Shown here: piece by piece, positions 60,801-64,000 of the stretch
Position numbering within the stretch: the stretch's first letter is position 1
Layout of the letters: every line of letters starts with the position of its first letter
Assembly: GCA_008508345.1 (NCBI GenBank)
Contig: QNGE01000929.1
Location: 100,521-164,520, forward strand
From: Paragonimus westermani
Lineage: Eukaryota > Platyhelminthes > Trematoda > Plagiorchiida > Troglotrematidae
Length of the DNA: 64,000 nt
Reading direction: 5' to 3'
Made by a program: the position numbers and the translations under genes
Notes under the pieces: generated by a model
The model's database searches: none
What the model was told of the DNA's origin: nothing
Seen by the model: only the letters and a program-made list of their open reading frames with translations

Positions 60801-60964
60801 CATAGTCCCTAGTATACACCAGCATATTTTCGAGTTGGACCAATGAGTTCAGACCATCCCGGATTTGTATCAAGAGGAAAATCTATATGCATAAGCACTA
60901 TGCTTCACTATGGAAAAAAGAGACGTCAACAAAAATAGAAACAATCGCAAACCGGAAAACGCAC
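54817..60964. other. Intron between exons 1 and 2
   Basis: About 6.1 kb. An (AT)n run lies at 57475-57488. The segment 57560-57907 is open on both strands and GC-richer than its surroundings; no domain is recognised. The rest, including the AT-rich 58.7-60.8 kb, shows nothing I can identify. Confidence 0.5.
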
Positions 60965-61305
60965 TTTTCCAAAACCGAGGATTCGAAAGATCGCCCCAAA
61001 ATACTACTGTTTTCCGCATCTTGCAGTGAAGACCGCAAATCGGTTGAAACTCTCGCCAGTTGCTCCTTCAATCTCCTGCTTCGCTCCAGTGCTTCCGAGA
61101 TAAGCTCCACGTCTGCTGACTTTTTGCATCCAGCTCGTGAGCCATGAGATACATCGTGATCACTATCTGTGTTAGAGAGTTCTGCAGAACGGTGCAAAGA
61201 ATGAGGCAGCGGAGGTTTGCAATGGAGCTGCTTGGTCTCTGTTGGTACAGTGGAGTCTAAATCCAATGCATGCTCGTAAGATGCAATTGCCTGTTCTGCT
61301 CTGAA
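60965..61305 (-). CDS. C2CD3: C2CD3-like exon 1 of the visible series (coiled-coil-like region)
   Basis: First exon of the gene that I can place; more 5' exons are expected. The acceptor is TTCTTCAG at 61306 and the donor is AA|GTGCGT after 60965. It holds 113 codons plus two bases, which fit the one-base start of the next exon. The protein has a Ser/Asp-rich part followed by a charged helical stretch, SEALERSRRLKEQLARVS, which resembles a helix in the N-terminal third of vertebrate C2CD3 that has a similar Leu/Lys/Arg pattern. The start FRAEQAIASYEHALDLD looks TPR-like, but one such helix is not enough to call a TPR domain. A second acceptor five bases further in is possible. Assignment to this gene rests on phase, strand and this weak likeness. 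Confidence 0.6.
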
Positions 61306-62338
61306 CTGAAGAACGCAAATTTAAAAAAATTTACTGAGTAAGTAAAACAAAACGAACCAGGCTACATTTATCATCATTCAGTTAACTCATTGCTGTTTTT
61401 CGAGGGCAACGTTTTTCTTAAAAAAGAAAAAGCGATGTACTTTGTGATGTACATGTAGATCATCCACTTTCTTTACCGATTCTTGAAGAGCGTTCACACT
61501 ACTGGGCGTATGTACACGTCGAATGTTGCCAGCTCAGTGTCTGTGGCACAACCACGTGTTTCGACGATGATCAGCTCTCTGCTGAAATCCAGTTAACACC
61601 TATGAGTGACTGACTGGTTCTTCTGGACAACTCCAACGTGTACGTTGGCAGAGACCCAACGGTTCGACTGGGTATCCTCAGACCTCGGTGGTCCATAGAA
61701 CTGCGTCATCTACGCGGGCACTGTCATACGCAAACTGGTTATCACAAGCACTCCTTTTTTAGCTAGATGCAAGCGTTATCACGAACTAAACTCATCCACA
61801 GAGAGGTCATCATGATTCCACTGAATAAATGATCGTGCGGCAATGTGACATTCGCGAGGTACGAACCACATGAGGGTGAAGATATCGCAGGCCTCAGAAT
61901 GGCCACGAACAAGTTGCTTAATCACGTTTCCAAGGTCGTCGGCTGTAGATCAGCTGACCAGTGAAGAAACCTAAACGGTAAGCGTCTGAGGAGCCGAAAG
62001 ACAGGGCGTTTTCAGTGTGTAACTTCTATTCATTCCAATAACGCTCCCAAATTCGCTTACTCTGACTGCATAGGGTAATATTTAAAGGGATAAATGATGA
62101 CTGCAGTCTTAGAAACAGCTGGTATCCAGTACCAGAAACGTCCGGACTTGTCTGATGACAACCACACTGTTATTTCGTGCCCGATACAGGAGACCCAAGA
62201 AGCATTCGCTAATACCCTAATGGACTTAATCAGTGATGGGCTTTTGGAAATCAAGGACCATCAGTGCAGATAGCAAAGTGAGTTATTGTGAGGATACAGT
62301 GACAACAAACAACACAGAGTTTCATGACTTATTCAATT

Positions 62339-62436
62339 CTCATAGACTTTCCAGTCGGCCCCTTTCGAGAAGAACAACTAGACTTGAAAGGGGCCCACTG
62401 AAAACTCTATGAGAGTGCGACAGCTGTGAGCAATTA
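62339..62436. repeat. Palindrome made of two SINE-like tails
   Basis: The left part is a minus-strand SINE tail (reverse complement of GACTGGAAAGTCTATGAG) and the right part a plus-strand tail (GAAAGGGGCCCACTGAAAAC, then CTATGAGAGTGCG). Together they form an inverted repeat of about 30 bp with a loop of about 15-20 bp. It lies directly before the Penelope-like fragment. Confidence 0.55.
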
Positions 62437-62449
62437 TGGTTTAGTTTCA

Positions 62450-63170
62450 ATCTATATGAATAACCAAATCAACTACTGTTCTTCAGTAATCATCCAATTT
62501 CATTTTAGATCAGTTCCTTCGGACTACCAAAACAATAGCGGACAGACACTTCGACGTTTCGTACGTACAGCTGGAAAACATCATGAAAATGTGGTGAAAA
62601 CACTTTGGCAACCTACTGAGTCGGTCTGTTATGAAGTGGACGACGGCAAATACACTGAGGCAGTCCAAACAGCCCAAAAGAAAGACATATATCTACTTTT
62701 GCAATTCAAAAGAGACCAGTTGTCAAACAACATCAAGCACAAAGTGAAATCTGCTCTATCTCGTACGTACGCGACCGCCCAATTTTGCTTGGTTCAAACT
62801 ACCAAAGCACCCGTCCCACACAATCGCGAACGCAATCTGTCTGACTATTCTGTCTCTCACGTTATCTATCAGTTCATTCACAGTTGCGGTGACATCTACA
62901 GACCGACAGCTATCCCAGCGAGTGGCAGAACACGTCCTGAACTGGTTGAAACAACGCATGACACGAAAATCTCAAACCAGTGAATCCGTTACTTGAAGCC
63001 CCGCATCATCGATTGACAAACATCTCATGATAACAGGTCACAAAAGTGACCCATTTAGACCATTCAAAACACTGTTGCGTCATCAAAACCCGGAGCTACT
63101 GACGTTTAGCGAAGCTATGCTGATTAAAACTCACCAGCCGGCGCCATGTGCAAAAAAGTGATTGAAATAA
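62450..63170 (+). pseudogene. Penelope-like element, 3' part with GIY-YIG domain
   Basis: The first frame reads IYLLLQFKRDQLSNNIKHKV and SALSRTYATAQ, like the region after the reverse transcriptase of Penelope-like elements, then SHVIYQFIHSCGDIY, the start of a GIY-YIG endonuclease. There the frame shifts: the other frame continues with RQLSQRVAEHVLNWLK. After a TGA it reads SSIDKHLMITGHKSD and LLTFSEAMLI, the usual end of this domain. The second half of the YIG motif and its Arg are lost. The copy is dead and truncated at the 5' side. Confidence 0.65.
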
Positions 63171-64000
63171 CCCATAAGGTTGCCGTGATCGTAATGACAC
63201 AATAGGCTGGTGTGATTGCGTGCGTGTCCATACCCTGTCTGCTTCTCAATGTCTGTTATATATAACTTGCATGTTTCACGTTTGAGACTGATGAGAGTAA
63301 ACGAAATGTTAACACATCGCAACATATGTCTTCTTTATGCGCTCATGAAGTTGTTAAATGGAACCCAGTGTTTCAGGGTGAATACCCTGTCATAACAAGC
63401 CATCAAATAGACGTTTTTTCCCCTTATCTGTTACAGGCTCAGACTGCTACCGGATAAGTGCGAACCAAAGGATCGCGAGTGAAGATGGGTTGTCAAGACA
63501 AGTATGGAACGAGGTTATTTCTCCCCGGTGCACGCCACTTGGGGACACAGAACAATCTCGTAACAGCACACAGACGCTCAAATTTCATCTTTGTCTCAAA
63601 TTAAGGGGGAGAAGTAAACACAAGGCTGTCCAAGCAACGGAATGTCAATCTGGACTGGATAGGTTCTAACATGAACTGCATTCAATCAACCTGGGGCAGA
63701 ACTTTCAAAGATCACTGTTCCCGAGGAGCATACAGAAGTTCGGGTCAGGCGTATTGAAAAATGAAATGATGTTTCTCACTCGCCCAATTCAAGAAAAAGA
63801 TCATGAGCTCAGTCAAATACCGCATGCCCTCTTGCCGGAATATAACAAGTTGCTTGGTTCTGAAAGTAGTGAAGCATTCTGCACGGGGCTGTGTATGTCT
63901 GGTTGCCTAGGCAAGTTGTTTAACCTAGCAGAATTGCCAAATGTGGGTAGAACGGTGAAAGTATGGTCGACCGATCACTTAGTTGACTCCGTCAAATCGT

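Larger units (their letters stand above)
61306..64000. other. Sequence upstream of exon 1 (intron expected)
   Basis: Earlier C2CD3 exons should lie here or beyond; none was found. Holds the SINE-tail palindrome (62339-62436) and the Penelope-like fragment (62450-63170). A short plus-strand open stretch near 62090-62270 has no recognised domain. Confidence 0.5.

Noticed and set aside
60898..61305. TPR domain suggested by AIASYEHALDLD in exon 1.
   Set aside because: Only one helix fits; the partner helix and further repeats are absent, and the exon continues with a Ser-rich stretch and a coiled-coil-like helix.
1..64000. Search for bacterial operons, CRISPR arrays, insertion sequences or phage genes.
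   Set aside because: No such pattern; split exons with GT-AG introns and eukaryotic retroelements explain the coding signal.

Overview
The window looks like nuclear DNA of a flatworm, most likely a digenean trematode. The species cannot be told from sequence alone. There are no operons, tightly packed ORFs or rRNA genes. Instead one gene is spread over short exons with GT-AG introns of about 0.15 to 8 kb, and the introns carry many decayed RTE-clade non-LTR retrotransposons with trinucleotide tails, tRNA-derived SINE-like repeats and a Penelope-like fragment. One 288-base assembly gap is present (14176-14463).

The one host gene I can support is a minus-strand orthologue of C2CD3, the multi-C2-domain centriole and ciliogenesis protein. 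I traced 21 candidate exons from 61305 down to 1273. They were found by open frame, splice signals, and resemblance to the C2CD3 domain order as I know it for the vertebrate protein. Codon phase matches at all 20 junctions, giving about 1989 codons. Two exons (40601-40715 and 34143-34220) are tentative. The N-terminal exons lie beyond 64 kb or were missed. The last exon or exons lie left of 1273 or were missed. In protein order: a helical region (exon 1), linker (2-4), a C2 unit (5-6), a second (7-9), its distal part (10), a third (10-13), a basic or Ser-rich connection and further C2 units (13-17), a last C2 unit (18-20), and a Ser-rich tail (21).

The introns hold the rest. 0-5 kb: an RTE tail, a SINE tail and a 22-bp inverted repeat flanking a hammerhead-like core. 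12-20 kb: a minus RTE copy that appears to sit inside an older plus RTE copy, the gap, and one member of a ~690-bp repeat pair. 20-27 kb: SINEs and an RTE tail. 27.7-34 kb: a tRNA-like sequence and a 2-kb RTE copy. 36-51 kb: RTE fragments in both orientations. 53 kb: the inverted partner of the ~690-bp repeat. 62-63 kb: a Penelope-like fragment with a broken GIY-YIG domain, preceded by a palindrome of two SINE tails. Most remaining intron sequence shows nothing I can identify.
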